Below the pieces are notes generated by a model that was not told the origin of the DNA, ran no database searches, and saw only the letters and a list, made by a program, of their open reading frames with translations. Below are positions 36,387 through 44,562 of a stretch of DNA of 64,000 nucleotides, in pieces; position 1 is the first letter of the stretch; each line of letters begins with the position of its first letter. This DNA is from a virus. The translations under genes were made by a program, and so were the position numbers. The stretch covers positions 1 to 64,000 of the IMG/VR virus record IMGVR_UViG_3300018890_000002; one strand, written 5' to 3'.

Positions 36387-36458
36387 AAGTCCATAGTTTA
36401 GTAGATAGAATACGGAACTTCTAATTCCATGACCTCAGTGCGATTCTGAGTGGACTTA
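36387..36458 (+). tRNA. tRNA-Arg (anticodon UCU)
   Basis: A full cloverleaf. Acceptor AAGTCCA/TGGACTT (7 bp), D stem GTTT/GAAT, anticodon stem GGAA/TTCC with 7-base loop CTTCTAA (anticodon TCT at 36420-36422), T stem CTCAG/CTGAG with loop TGCGATT, discriminator A. CCA is not encoded. The T loop has G instead of the usual T at its second position. AGA is the favoured Arg codon of this AT-rich genome, so the tRNA probably supports late gene translation. Hairpins TTGGT/ACCAA and AAGGGA/TCCCTT precede it at 36329-36385. Confidence 0.85.
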
Positions 36459-36484
36459 TTGATTGTGCAATTTGTTTTTGTAGG

Positions 36485-36511
36485 AGAAGTGAAATATCTT
36501 CTATCTTTTTT
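36485..36511 (+). terminator. Weak terminator after the tRNA
   Basis: AGAAG (36485-36489) pairs with CTTCT (36498-36502), followed by a T run 36506-36511. Only 5 bp. Confidence 0.4.
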
Positions 36512-36549
36512 ATTAATAGATATAATTAAAGATAAAACATAATAAATAT

Positions 36550-36882
36550 ATGCCACATTTAATTTATACTACTCTCTATCCAATACCAATTACTACTAAT
36601 AATCAAGCTACTCAAAGAATAGCAGAAGACTCTACTTGTTATCTCTTAGAGGTTATTAAATTTCAAGATAAGACTATAAGAGGAGTGACTAAAGATAGGA
36701 CACTCTGGTTCTTAGCTGAAGACATACTAAAAACATTATCTAGTCCTTATGAGAAACAAAGACTCTTAGATAATATAAAAGATGAGTATAAGAAATTTAT
36801 TTATATAGTAGATGATGTAGGAACTAGAAGACATCTTTTAATGATTAGTATGAAAGGTATAATAGATCGATTAGTTAATTAA
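36550..36882 (+). CDS. Bro-N domain protein, antirepressor-like
   Basis: 110 residues. IKFQDKTIRGVTKDRTLWFL, then A-E-D-I-L-K-T-L, and a final DDVGTRRHLLMISMKGIID follow the Bro-N pattern (V-R-x-V-x-x-D-G-x-x-W-F-V-A-x-D-V and G-G-x-x-x-x-x-x-I-x-E-x-G). It has no C-terminal KilA-C or ANT domain. Bro-N proteins bind DNA and often act as phage antirepressors. Confidence 0.7.
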   Translation: MPHLIYTTLYPIPITTNNQATQRIAEDSTCYLLEVIKFQDKTIRGVTKDRTLWFLAEDILKTLSSPYEKQRLLDNIKDEYKKFIYIVDDVGTRRHLLMISMKGIIDRLVN

Positions 36883-36891
36883 TAAAGAAAA

Positions 36892-37107
36892 ATGGTCACT
36901 AACTGGACAACACTTTACGTTAAATTAAATGGAGAAATGAAGAGAATAGGTAATGTAAATCCTAAGACAGGAGCAGTCTCTTTGTATTCTGAAGGATATA
37001 AATACTATGACTCACCAGATCTCTATTATGTGAATACACAAGGACTATATAGGAATATTAATTCCTATCTCTTTTTTATTATATCACAGAGGGAAGAAAA
37101 AGTGTAG
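36892..37107 (+). CDS. Small Y-module protein
   Basis: 71 residues. RIGNVNPKTGAVSLYSEGYK resembles the I-G-x-x-x-x-x-G-x-x-x-x-Y module of the 39.5-41.2 kb family. It starts 10 bases after the Bro-N gene. A TAGAG/CTCTA hairpin (about 37126-37150) lies before the convergent helicase-like gene. Confidence 0.5.
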   Translation: MVTNWTTLYVKLNGEMKRIGNVNPKTGAVSLYSEGYKYYDSPDLYYVNTQGLYRNINSYLFFIISQREEKV

Positions 37108-37165
37108 TATTAGAGCTATATAAGAATAGAGATACTAAAAAATATTCTCTACTCTCAATACTCTA

Positions 37166-38950
37166 CTAAAAACAATATCCTAAAACTTTCTTGCCTTCTA
37201 TTTTTCTAGAAGTCTCAGAACCAGGAATATATTTGAGAACATCTAACCCTTTAGCTTTTTTATCTAACCTTAAGCTGATATAAATTTCGGCTAAGATATT
37301 TTTGCAATCGTTCATACTATAAAAAGTATTTTTCTCAAAAGTCTTTTCTAATTTATCTTTAATAACGTTTTGAACTTCTTGGCATTGAGCATATATCTCA
37401 TTATTAATTTTTTTCTTAACGTATTTTAAAGACCTAATACGAGAGATACCTAGAATTTCTACTGCTTTCTTGATTGAGTTATCAAGACTATTAATCTCAG
37501 CTAAAGTTTCTAAGTCCAATTCACTCAATTCTTCTTTAGACATAATTTCAACATACTGCTTGAGCATTGCTTGGTAACTAATGCTAGTAGTATTATATAA
37601 GAAATCATCTTCGATCTTTTCATATTCCTGATTACCCTCAAGAGTAAAACCCGCATCAATATATCCTTGTCTAATACTTAATCCACTACTATAAATGCCG
37701 TGAATAACCTCATAGTTAAATTCTTCGTTTAGCTTTTTAAGTTCGTTGAATTCAATAGTATTGGTTTCTGAATTGTACTGAATATAAAAATCATCTAAAT
37801 CTAATTGATATAGTTTTTTATAAGCTTCTTTCTCTAAATCCTCCATTTTATTATTAAACATATTAATGTGAACAAGAGTATCTTTAACTTTATTCTCTAC
37901 TGTATTTTGGAATTCTTTTTCATCTAGTTCATATACTCCAGTGTTGTAGATATGGAAGATAGTATCTTTAAATGGATTATTAATGTTTCGTATCCTACCT
38001 GCAATTTGAGTAATATCTGTGGAGATGTCTAGTAGAGTATGTTTTTTACTAACTCCACTTACTACATAGATCACTCCACTATCTGAATAGAAATCAACTC
38101 CAAGGAAAGACTTAGATGTTACGAACGTGAATGGTTTATTTGGATCATGTACCTTGCTAATACCAAAATCTTCTAAGAGATACTTATTTCTATCACTTTC
38201 ACCACAGATGATTTTTACTTCATCAGGAGTTAGATTAGCATTATCTAAGATATCTTTAATAATACGAACAGAGTTAACAAAAAAATAAGCTTCATGACTA
38301 ATGTGGTTTCCTATTTTTAGTTGATAGCCATTAGCTTTATATTTAGCGATAATTTTTACTACATTAGCAAAGGGAGTATTAGTCTTCTTTCTATGTAGTT
38401 TAATTTGTCTAGTTACCCATTTAACTTCTGTGTAATCTAAGTCAGCTAATATCTTAGGAGTAAACTTTGGCTTAATAGGTGTGGCGGATAGATACGTTAC
38501 ATAGTTGAACTTACTAGATTCTTCTAATAAAGTATCAATAGCTTTATCTCGGTATGAGTAGTCACTAAGTATTTTATGATACTCATCAACTAAGAGTTTG
38601 TATTCAGTATAAGCGTCTATCTCTAATGCCTTTAACCAATTAACTGTTTTGTGCAATGAGTTATAAGTGGTAAATATTTTAATATTCGATTGATTTGCTT
38701 TAATTTGTTTAGCAAAAGTTTTATAATCCATATCTCCGTATACCCCAATAATTTGAGTGTTCTGACTCATTTTGTTACTGATAATCTCAATAGTGGGAAC
38801 AGCTACAATATATGGATCAAGAGATACGGTAGCTAGAAAAGTACCTCCTACTCCAGTAGCTCCTTTGTTGAATATACCTTGAGGTAACTCCGACATGAAC
38901 TCACTGAGATAGATGGCGGGGGCTGGCGCTTCGATTGTGTGAATAGTCAT
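37166..38950 (-). CDS. SF2 helicase-like protein with lysine-less Walker A, copy 1
   Basis: 594 residues from ATG 38950. An earlier ATG at 38992 overlaps the likely -10 box, and the paralogue aligns from 38950. Motif I is FNKGATGVGGTFLA (GxTGVGGT, no catalytic Lys), motif II LLVDEYHKIL, motif III TYLSATPIKPK, motif V SKSFLGVDFYS, motif VI QIAGRIRN. A C-terminal domain (about 470-594, with IKKAVEILGISRIRSLKY and LDKKAKGLDVLKYI) is shared with 57500-59284 and with the GIY-YIG protein at 53467. ATP use is uncertain because the P-loop Lys is missing. Possibly a replication initiation or origin-melting protein. Confidence 0.7.
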   Translation of the reverse strand: MTIHTIEAPAPAIYLSEFMSELPQGIFNKGATGVGGTFLATVSLDPYIVAVPTIEIISNKMSQNTQIIGVYGDMDYKTFAKQIKANQSNIKIFTTYNSLHKTVNWLKALEIDAYTEYKLLVDEYHKILSDYSYRDKAIDTLLEESSKFNYVTYLSATPIKPKFTPKILADLDYTEVKWVTRQIKLHRKKTNTPFANVVKIIAKYKANGYQLKIGNHISHEAYFFVNSVRIIKDILDNANLTPDEVKIICGESDRNKYLLEDFGISKVHDPNKPFTFVTSKSFLGVDFYSDSGVIYVVSGVSKKHTLLDISTDITQIAGRIRNINNPFKDTIFHIYNTGVYELDEKEFQNTVENKVKDTLVHINMFNNKMEDLEKEAYKKLYQLDLDDFYIQYNSETNTIEFNELKKLNEEFNYEVIHGIYSSGLSIRQGYIDAGFTLEGNQEYEKIEDDFLYNTTSISYQAMLKQYVEIMSKEELSELDLETLAEINSLDNSIKKAVEILGISRIRSLKYVKKKINNEIYAQCQEVQNVIKDKLEKTFEKNTFYSMNDCKNILAEIYISLRLDKKAKGLDVLKYIPGSETSRKIEGKKVLGYCF

Positions 38951-39312
38951 AAATTTTGAGAGGGAATATATTTTAGTTGTGTCTACTATCATTATAGCTC
39001 GAATACTACAAAAAATCTTCTCTCTGATAAATTAGAGAATAAAAAATTCAGTTTAGGAATATAAAAAGCTACTATGTAAACTAAAAATTATTCACTTCGA
39101 TTATGAAAAATAAGTTGTGGATTTTTTAAATTATGTATTATTGTTAATGCTCATTTTTGAAAATTAGTCCACAGTTTGAAAATATTTATTTAGTAGAATA
39201 ATAGGTTAATGTCCAGTAGGATAATCTGAGAAATTGCAACTATTAATTACGGTAGCATTGTTACTTCTTATCTAGTTGTGATATAATGAGCTAAATAACT
39301 TAGGAGATTAGT
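38951..39312. promoter_or_regulatory. Divergent promoter region
   Basis: AT-rich spacer of about 360 bases between divergent genes, with no ORF I can support. Leftward: TATAAT at 38996-38991. Rightward: TTGTTA 39258-39263, 18-base spacer, TATAAT 39282-39287 with a TTGTGA stretch just before it, about 25 bases ahead of GTG 39313. Confidence 0.55.
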
Positions 39313-39411
39313 GTGACTGAAGAAAAAGAAGTTAAACTTAAATTAGTAAGAATAGAACAAGACAAAAGTGCTAAGATTTTTGTTTATCGTGAAATTAAAG
39401 AGAAAAAATAG
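39313..39411 (+). CDS. Small peptide gene, 32 residues
   Basis: GTG start with TTAGGAG 7 bases upstream, directly after the rightward promoter. Highly charged (TEEKEVKLKLVRIEQDKSAK, ending in KEKK). No family recognised; possibly a small regulator or just a leader ORF. Confidence 0.45.
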   Translation: MTEEKEVKLKLVRIEQDKSAKIFVYREIKEKK

Positions 39412-39489
39412 TATCACTAGAATCATTCCTAAAAAAGAGTTAAGAGACTTAGTTATGAAGAACGACAAAACATAGAAAATAAAAAGCTT

Positions 39490-39864
39490 ATGACTATTGA
39501 AGAGGAGGAATTAACTATATCTTCTAATGTAGGTATAAAAGGAATGCCTGGTTCTACTCGTTGGGTCTACAAGGAAAGCTATGAAACAGGTAGAAAAGTT
39601 AAGATAGGGATTCTAGCTGAAGATAATGTGATTGAGTTATATCCACCTAAAGATACTACTATTTATCAGCCTACCCTATATTCCCTTTCTTGGTATGTTG
39701 AGTCTATAGGATATGAAGGAACTGACCAATATATAAGTATTGAGCCTATGAACTTTATTAATGAGATAGTAGTTAAGAGAAAAGAGTTAGGTCTGGTAGA
39801 TAAGGTAACTGGTTATATAACTGATGAAGGTAAAGCAATCTATTACGATCAATATAGGACTTAA
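39490..39864 (+). CDS. Tandem Y-Y-D-Q-Y family protein 1
   Basis: 124 residues. Ends with VTGYITDEGKAIYYDQYRT, nearly identical in pattern to the end of 9262-9771 (VTGFLIEDGRAIYYDQYL) and of 40281-40742 (VIGFLRNGKIVYYDQCLL). It looks like a module of two short strands around a D/N-G turn. Cytoplasmic, no signal peptide. Function unknown. Confidence 0.6.
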   Translation: MTIEEEELTISSNVGIKGMPGSTRWVYKESYETGRKVKIGILAEDNVIELYPPKDTTIYQPTLYSLSWYVESIGYEGTDQYISIEPMNFINEIVVKRKELGLVDKVTGYITDEGKAIYYDQYRT

Positions 39865-39865
39865 T

Positions 39866-40085
39866 ATGACTTATATACTAGACTTTGTGAATAACTATAA
39901 TTCTCCTAAGAGAGATGGAATTACTGTTTATAAAACTCATAGTAGAATAGAAGTTGGTTTAGTGGTAAATGGTAAGATAGTTTTCAATATAATAGAGAAG
40001 TATTTGTAAGAGAAGAGTTACATACTTGGTCTATTGGTTATTGGGAGAATGATACTTTAGTTCTTTGGAGTCAATATGAATATTC
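39866..40085 (+). pseudogene. Tandem family protein 2, probably frameshifted
   Basis: ATG 39866 gives 47 residues with the module start VGLVVNGKIVFN and stops at TAA 40009. In the -1 frame the text continues as a second module (REELHTWSIGYWENDTLVLW, then SQYEYS) to TGA 40083-40085. So one two-module gene seems split by a single-base change near 39985. ATG 40076 of the next gene overlaps its end. Confidence 0.45.
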
Positions 40086-40297
40086 CTGATGATCCTTGGA
40101 GTAATCAAGAAGTAGCTATTAGTTTTGAAGATAATAATAATTGTCTTGAGGGTTACGTAGATGATAAAGGTAATGTAGCCCTTAAGTGGTCATCTAGTGT
40201 AGACCCATTAGATAATTCTAATATGTGTCTTATTGGGTCTTTGGTAGACGGAAAGTTAAATCTTAAATGGGTGAGAGAATATGAAATTTCTATCTAG
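40076..40297 (+). CDS. Tandem family protein 3
   Basis: 73 residues with two modules, CLEGYVDDKGNVALKWSS and CLIGSLVDGKLNLKWVREYE. Short acidic N-terminus. Overlaps the following gene by 17 bases. Function unknown. Confidence 0.55.
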   Translation: MNIPDDPWSNQEVAISFEDNNNCLEGYVDDKGNVALKWSSSVDPLDNSNMCLIGSLVDGKLNLKWVREYEISI

Positions 40298-40742
40298 TTT
40301 ATTCAGTCGGATGACCCGTCTTCGGAAGTGGTGGCAAAAAGAAGAGAATAATCGACTACAAGGAGATAAAAAGCAAGATGTAGTTTCTCCTATTACTTTT
40401 GTTTCTCAGCATGATTATCCACTGTGCTATAAGTATTGTGTTGATACACATAAATATAATGTCATAGGTACTATTGTTGATGAAGAGATTGTGTTTGATA
40501 AGATTTATCCATTACGAGATAATCACATTCCTAGAGCTTATCAGTATGTTTTCTTTCGCAAAGCGGTGCCAGACGCTATTAAGGAAGATAGGAAAGGTGA
40601 GCGAAGTGAGACAAACTTTAAGACATTTATTCCAAAGAATGTTCCACAACAAGTTAGGATTAATGAAGATACTAGCTATGTTATAGGGTTTTTGAGAAAT
40701 GGTAAGATTGTGTACTACGATCAATGTTTATTAGGAGAGTAA
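40281..40742 (+). CDS. Tandem family protein 4
   Basis: 153 residues, the longest intact member here. Modules at about 50-70 (NVIGTIVDEEIVFDKIYPLR) and at the C-terminus (SYVIGFLRNGKIVYYDQCLL), joined by a basic linker. Basic N-terminal 35 residues (SRMTRLRKWWQKEENNR). Function unknown. Confidence 0.6.
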   Translation: MKFLSSLFSRMTRLRKWWQKEENNRLQGDKKQDVVSPITFVSQHDYPLCYKYCVDTHKYNVIGTIVDEEIVFDKIYPLRDNHIPRAYQYVFFRKAVPDAIKEDRKGERSETNFKTFIPKNVPQQVRINEDTSYVIGFLRNGKIVYYDQCLLGE

Positions 40743-40743
40743 T

Positions 40744-40977
40744 ATGAATTTGATTACCATAGTAGAGAAGTTAGATACTATTATTAAGCTATTAACTCCT
40801 CCATCCGTTACGAGTAGCAACGAGCATTCTCTTCAAAGTAGAGATATTACAGAAGCTAAGAAAAGAGAGTCGCAACTCCTTCGCTTAGTAGTTGAACGTA
40901 ACGCTAAAGGTAAGAGAGTAAGAGATGGCTATTTAAATGAAGATGGTAGTGTTGAGTGGATTAGGAGTTACAAATGA
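40744..40977 (+). CDS. Tandem family protein 5
   Basis: 77 residues: helical N-terminus, charged middle, module end RDGYLNEDGSVEWIRSYK, then TGA 40975-40977. The same frame continues past the TGA with module-like text (see 40978-41205). Confidence 0.5.
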   Translation: MNLITIVEKLDTIIKLLTPPSVTSSNEHSLQSRDITEAKKRESQLLRLVVERNAKGKRVRDGYLNEDGSVEWIRSYK

Positions 40978-41205
40978 ACAAAATACATAAGAGACCTACT
41001 ATTAGTAGGAACCGTAAGTGATAAGAGTAATATTATCTTTAATGAACCTAATAAAGTTATCCATTAAGTAGATTATGAATATCCAACTTTATATAATTAC
41101 AGAGAACTTTTAGTAGATATTTATGAAGGGGATTTTTGCTCTATTGGTTACTCTGATAATGGTAAAGTGATTTATTGGGGTCAATACGTTAAAGAGTATA
41201 TCTGA
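40978..41205 (+). pseudogene. Module remnants after an in-frame TGA
   Basis: Continuing in the frame of 40744-40977, the text reads TKYIRDLLLVGTVSDKSN and so on to TAA near 41067, then VDYEYPTLYNYRELLVDIYE and FCSIGYSDNGKVIYWGQYVK to TGA 41203-41205. Two further family modules thus survive with two internal stops. Probably decayed; readthrough of the TGA is the alternative for the first part. Confidence 0.45.
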
Positions 41206-41231
41206 TTTTTTTTAAATAGAGAAAATACAAG

Positions 41232-41263
41232 ACTCCTTATTAATTAGTATTAGGGAGTTTTTT
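41232..41263 (+). terminator. Intrinsic terminator
   Basis: ACTCCTTA (41232-41239) pairs with TAGGGAGT (41251-41258), then a T run to 41263. It closes the tandem family block and resembles the terminator at 45195. Confidence 0.7.
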
Positions 41264-41331
41264 GTTTTGGGGAATTGTTGTCTGCTTGCAATTATCTAAG
41301 TTACAATGTAGATTCATAATGAGGAATTAGT

Positions 41332-41661
41332 ATGAGAATTCAGCAACGCTATAAAGAACCAATCGAAGGACTTCATATTGAGACTGGTGGAAGTAGCTCG
41401 CTAGAGCCTCACTTTGGGATATTAGTATCTCCTCTAGCTAACTCAATTCCTGATACTCATCAACCATCTAATTTTAAGATTCTATTCGTCTTTAGTATTG
41501 CTACTTTCATTGGTTTATTTATTGGATGGTTCTTGACTAACTCAATAAATAATGAGAAGTTGAAGTCTGCGGAGTTGAATACTAATCTTGCTAAACTCAA
41601 TCTTGCTAAGAATCAAGAGCAGATAGATAATTTCTGTAGAGCAAACTCATCCTTAAGATAG
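41332..41661 (+). CDS. Single-pass membrane protein with coiled coil
   Basis: 109 residues: polar N-terminus about 47 residues, transmembrane helix (ILFVFSIATFIGLFIGWFLT), then a coiled coil (KLKSAELNTNLAKLNLAKNQ). First gene of a five-gene membrane/ATPase operon. The 88 bases after it contain a repeated GCAAACTCATCC element and protein-like text in another frame, perhaps a lost C-terminus. Confidence 0.6.
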   Translation: MRIQQRYKEPIEGLHIETGGSSSLEPHFGILVSPLANSIPDTHQPSNFKILFVFSIATFIGLFIGWFLTNSINNEKLKSAELNTNLAKLNLAKNQEQIDNFCRANSSLR

Positions 41662-41749
41662 CCAAGCTCAGCAGTATGAAACGATAAATAAGCAAACTCA
41701 TCCATTAGGTTCAGGGAGCATCTAAGTAGACAAAAAATAGGGTAAAGCA

Positions 41750-42358
41750 ATGGTTAAAAAAGCTAAGGACGTAAATCTTGGGTTAAGTAATGTTCCTAAA
41801 TGGTTGTCAGGAGTTAAGATTCCTTCGATTCTGGTAAAAACGTTCGGCATTAATCCAGGACAAATGGGAGGACTAACTTTAGATTCATTATCTCAAGCTA
41901 AGGCATTATCTGAAGGGGCATTACTCCAAGTAGAGATGGCTCATAAGTTCTTTGATTATTTGAAGAATATATGTGAATCTCATGAGGAAATAGAGAGACT
42001 CAGAGCTGATGCAGTTAAGCTAATGTACTCAACTAAGGAAAGAGAAGATAGTTCTATTATGTCTGCTCTTTTAGCTGAGACTAAATATCAGGAGCATTAT
42101 GAGACTTGGCAGCATAAATTAGCTGGTAGTCAAGAACTTATTAAGCAGAAAGGAAAGTTAGATAGAGATTATTTAACTGAGAATTTTAAGAATAAACTCT
42201 TAATAGCTATTGAGTTTGGTAAAAGGAAGAAAGAAAAATCAGATAACTCCGTTAAAGCGTTAAAAGCTAATAATGGAAAAGCAATTAAAGAAGATTTAGA
42301 AAGAGAAAAGCAATTGAAAGAAGCTAGAGCTAAATTTGACCAACTTATTAAGAGGTAA
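41750..42358 (+). CDS. Helical soluble protein of the membrane-ATPase operon
   Basis: 202 residues, mostly helical and basic at the C-terminus (LEREKQLKEARAKFDQLIKR). About 40-60 contain GINPGQMGGLTLDSLSQAKA. No catalytic motif seen. Genes on both sides encode membrane proteins, so it may be a scaffold on the cytoplasmic face. No family recognised. Confidence 0.6.
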   Translation: MVKKAKDVNLGLSNVPKWLSGVKIPSILVKTFGINPGQMGGLTLDSLSQAKALSEGALLQVEMAHKFFDYLKNICESHEEIERLRADAVKLMYSTKEREDSSIMSALLAETKYQEHYETWQHKLAGSQELIKQKGKLDRDYLTENFKNKLLIAIEFGKRKKEKSDNSVKALKANNGKAIKEDLEREKQLKEARAKFDQLIKR

Positions 42359-42363
42359 GAGTT

Positions 42364-42876
42364 ATGTATTTATATCCTATGGGGGATGATAATGGAAGTG
42401 CTATTGATCCTAAAAATATCTATAAGTCTGCTGAGATAATAGATGTTGAATCAGAACAGTATGAGGAAGAAGAACTTTTATCTCAGAATAATCAATATAA
42501 AAGAATTACTAAGCAATGGTTAATCTTACAAGAAGTTTCAAGAGCTATTTTATTCACTTCTGGAACATCTTGGATATTTTTAGTCTTTAGGTCTATTAAT
42601 TGGTTCCCGTTAGTCATAGGACTTAATATACTTTTTTTCTTAGCTATAGGAGTTATATTTTCTATGTCTTGGAGTAAGTTGAAGGTAATAGATAGAGTTA
42701 GGTTATTTGTGAGTGGAATAGCTACAGGCTTTGCTTCTGCTATTAGTGGTTCTGATATTCTTTATTTTTGGTTTATGAATAACCAAATATTAGCTTTATC
42801 TATAGTAGTTACTGTATTAGTGGTTCTTAGTCTTATAGGAATATTAGGCTATAGGACTAAAGTGTTGAGGTATTAA
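42364..42876 (+). CDS. Multi-pass membrane protein
   Basis: 170 residues with an acidic N-terminal 50 residues and four hydrophobic segments (ILFTSGTSWIFLVFRS; FPLVIGLNILFFLAIGVIFS; FVSGIATGFASAISGSDILY; ALSIVVTVLVVLSLIGILGY). 2 bases separate it from the next membrane protein gene. Likely part of an inner-membrane complex with the ATPase downstream. Confidence 0.65.
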   Translation: MYLYPMGDDNGSAIDPKNIYKSAEIIDVESEQYEEEELLSQNNQYKRITKQWLILQEVSRAILFTSGTSWIFLVFRSINWFPLVIGLNILFFLAIGVIFSMSWSKLKVIDRVRLFVSGIATGFASAISGSDILYFWFMNNQILALSIVVTVLVVLSLIGILGYRTKVLRY

Positions 42877-42877
42877 T

Positions 42878-43384
42878 ATGAAAAAGAACTTAAGAGCTAT
42901 TGGTATTTTCGTAGGATGTATAAGTGCTTCTTGTGCATTGATGGTACTATCTGCTCTTACTCCTAAACAAAATTTATATCTTATCAATAATCAAATTAAT
43001 ACTTTAACGACTAAGACTAACGATAAAAAAATACAATCTAACTATACTTTTTTAGCTTTTATATTACTCTCAGGAGCTATTCCATTTGCTGCTATGTCTT
43101 TATTAGTTGTGTCTAATAGATTACCAGAGATAGAGTTAGAAGCTGAGGAGTATAATAAGCAGAAAGAAATAAGAAGAATAAGAAAAAACTCCGAATTAGA
43201 AACTGAGAAGGAGTTATGTAATGCTAATAAAACTGTAACTGTCACTGCTCATGAGAAGAATTTAGAGAGTGCATTTGTTGAGTTAGCTGAAGCTAGTGAT
43301 TGGCATTATGTATCAGATAATGATGAGGAAGAAGTAAAAGATAGTAACTCATTAGTAATAGAAGATCAAAAAAAAAATTCTTGA
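42878..43384 (+). CDS. Two-helix membrane protein, possible frameshift partner of the ATPase
   Basis: 168 residues: two hydrophobic helices (AIGIFVGCISASCALMVLSA and LAFILLSGAIPFAAMSLLVV) flank an extracytoplasmic loop of about 35 residues, then a charged cytoplasmic tail. It ends in a run of ten A and a TGA that overlaps the TTG start of the ATPase. A -1 slip on the A run would fuse the tail directly to the ATPase. Confidence 0.65.
   Translation: MKKNLRAIGIFVGCISASCALMVLSALTPKQNLYLINNQINTLTTKTNDKKIQSNYTFLAFILLSGAIPFAAMSLLVVSNRLPEIELEAEEYNKQKEIRRIRKNSELETEKELCNANKTVTVTAHEKNLESAFVELAEASDWHYVSDNDEEEVKDSNSLVIEDQKKNS
43369..43375 (+). promoter_or_regulatory. Candidate -1 slippage site A AAA AAA
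   Basis: Zero frame reads GAT CAA AAA AAA AAT TCT TGA, giving A AAA AAA in X-XXY-YYZ phase within a run of ten A (43368-43377). The -1 frame is exactly the frame of the downstream ATPase, which itself has only a TTG start at 43381. Ribosomal or polymerase slippage would make a membrane protein-ATPase fusion of about 560 residues. Confidence 0.55.
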
Positions 43385-44562
43385 ACTCTGAGAGATATCA
43401 CGAAAATAGACTACTAAATGATTTAGCTTACTCCGATAAGTCCATTATTATTAGTGGTTCTAACGGTTCAGGTAAGAGTCATACATTAAGTCTATATTTG
43501 AGATTGCTATATGAACAAGCTAGAAATAAGGATCAAGTTGCATCTACCTGGATATTAGCTAGAAAGAATGATAGTTTCTGTGGATTGAGAGAAGCAGATA
43601 AATTAGTTATCTTCAATACTTTAGACCCTAGTGAAGCTTTTAAGTTAATAGAGAAGACTTATAAAAACTTTCAAGCTCGACTTAAAGTAGTTGAAGAAGT
43701 AGATAGAGTTAATCTTCCACCTTTGAGATTAATATTAGAAGATTGGTCATCTACTGTAATGATACTTAAGAAAGCTCATAAAACTCTTTGGACTAAGATT
43801 GAGTTAATGCTTCTTGATATTATTACTGTTGGTAGAGAATATAATGTTTGCTTAGTAATCTTAACTCATACGATTGGTTTAGAAGCTTTAGGATTAGTGG
43901 TAGATTCAAATTTAAGAGCCAATCTTACTATTGTTGTTCAAGGTCTTATTAGAAATGAGTTAGGAAAGATTAAAGGAGACTATTTATTGATTGAGCTAGC
44001 TATTAAGAATCAGTTTATTGTTCCCGATAATTCATTGAGATCTGTTTATTTAACTCAAGTGAATGATTTGATACCTGAATCGAGAAAAGAACAAGTTCCT
44101 ATTTATTTCACTACTTTGGGAAATGGTGGAGTTGGTCTTCTTCCTTATATTCAAAAGTCTAATATTGATTTTACTGAGAGGGAGATAGATGAGGATTTAG
44201 TCTTTAGAAATAATAATGAGTTTAGGTTATCTGAGAAGTTAGAGGATGATGGGGATGTTAGAGATTCATTAGAGAGGTTATATGAGTTAGAGGAAGTGAA
44301 AGAAGAAATAGATGATATGATAGAGATGAAATCACAAGAAGATAGCGAGTTAGAAGAAAGTGAAATCATTTATTATACTGCTTTAAGACTTAATAAGAAA
44401 AATGCAATTGAGCTAATTTATAAGTTAAAGGTAGAAATGAAACATACACAGACTCAAATTATATGGATGTTATGGAATGCTAAACCAGGAGTAACTAAAG
44501 CTTATAAGAATGCTGTTAGCGAGTATAAAGAATTAATGAGGGATGAAATAAATGAAGAGTAA
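43381..44562 (+). CDS. HerA/FtsK-like P-loop ATPase
   Basis: 393 residues from TTG. Walker A SIIISGSNGSGKSHTLSLYL; Walker B-like LPPLRLILEDWSS with E-D; sensor-like NVCLVILTHTIGLEALGL, the T-H-T/Q position of DNA-translocating and VirD4/HerA ATPases; arginine-rich NLRANLTIVVQGLIRNE. The C-terminal 100 residues are acidic with a final helix-turn-helix-like segment (HTQTQIIWMLWNAKPGVTKA). Operon context suggests a membrane-linked DNA translocase or segregation motor. The family level is unsure. Confidence 0.7.
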   Translation: MNSERYHENRLLNDLAYSDKSIIISGSNGSGKSHTLSLYLRLLYEQARNKDQVASTWILARKNDSFCGLREADKLVIFNTLDPSEAFKLIEKTYKNFQARLKVVEEVDRVNLPPLRLILEDWSSTVMILKKAHKTLWTKIELMLLDIITVGREYNVCLVILTHTIGLEALGLVVDSNLRANLTIVVQGLIRNELGKIKGDYLLIELAIKNQFIVPDNSLRSVYLTQVNDLIPESRKEQVPIYFTTLGNGGVGLLPYIQKSNIDFTEREIDEDLVFRNNNEFRLSEKLEDDGDVRDSLERLYELEEVKEEIDDMIEMKSQEDSELEESEIIYYTALRLNKKNAIELIYKLKVEMKHTQTQIIWMLWNAKPGVTKAYKNAVSEYKELMRDEINEE

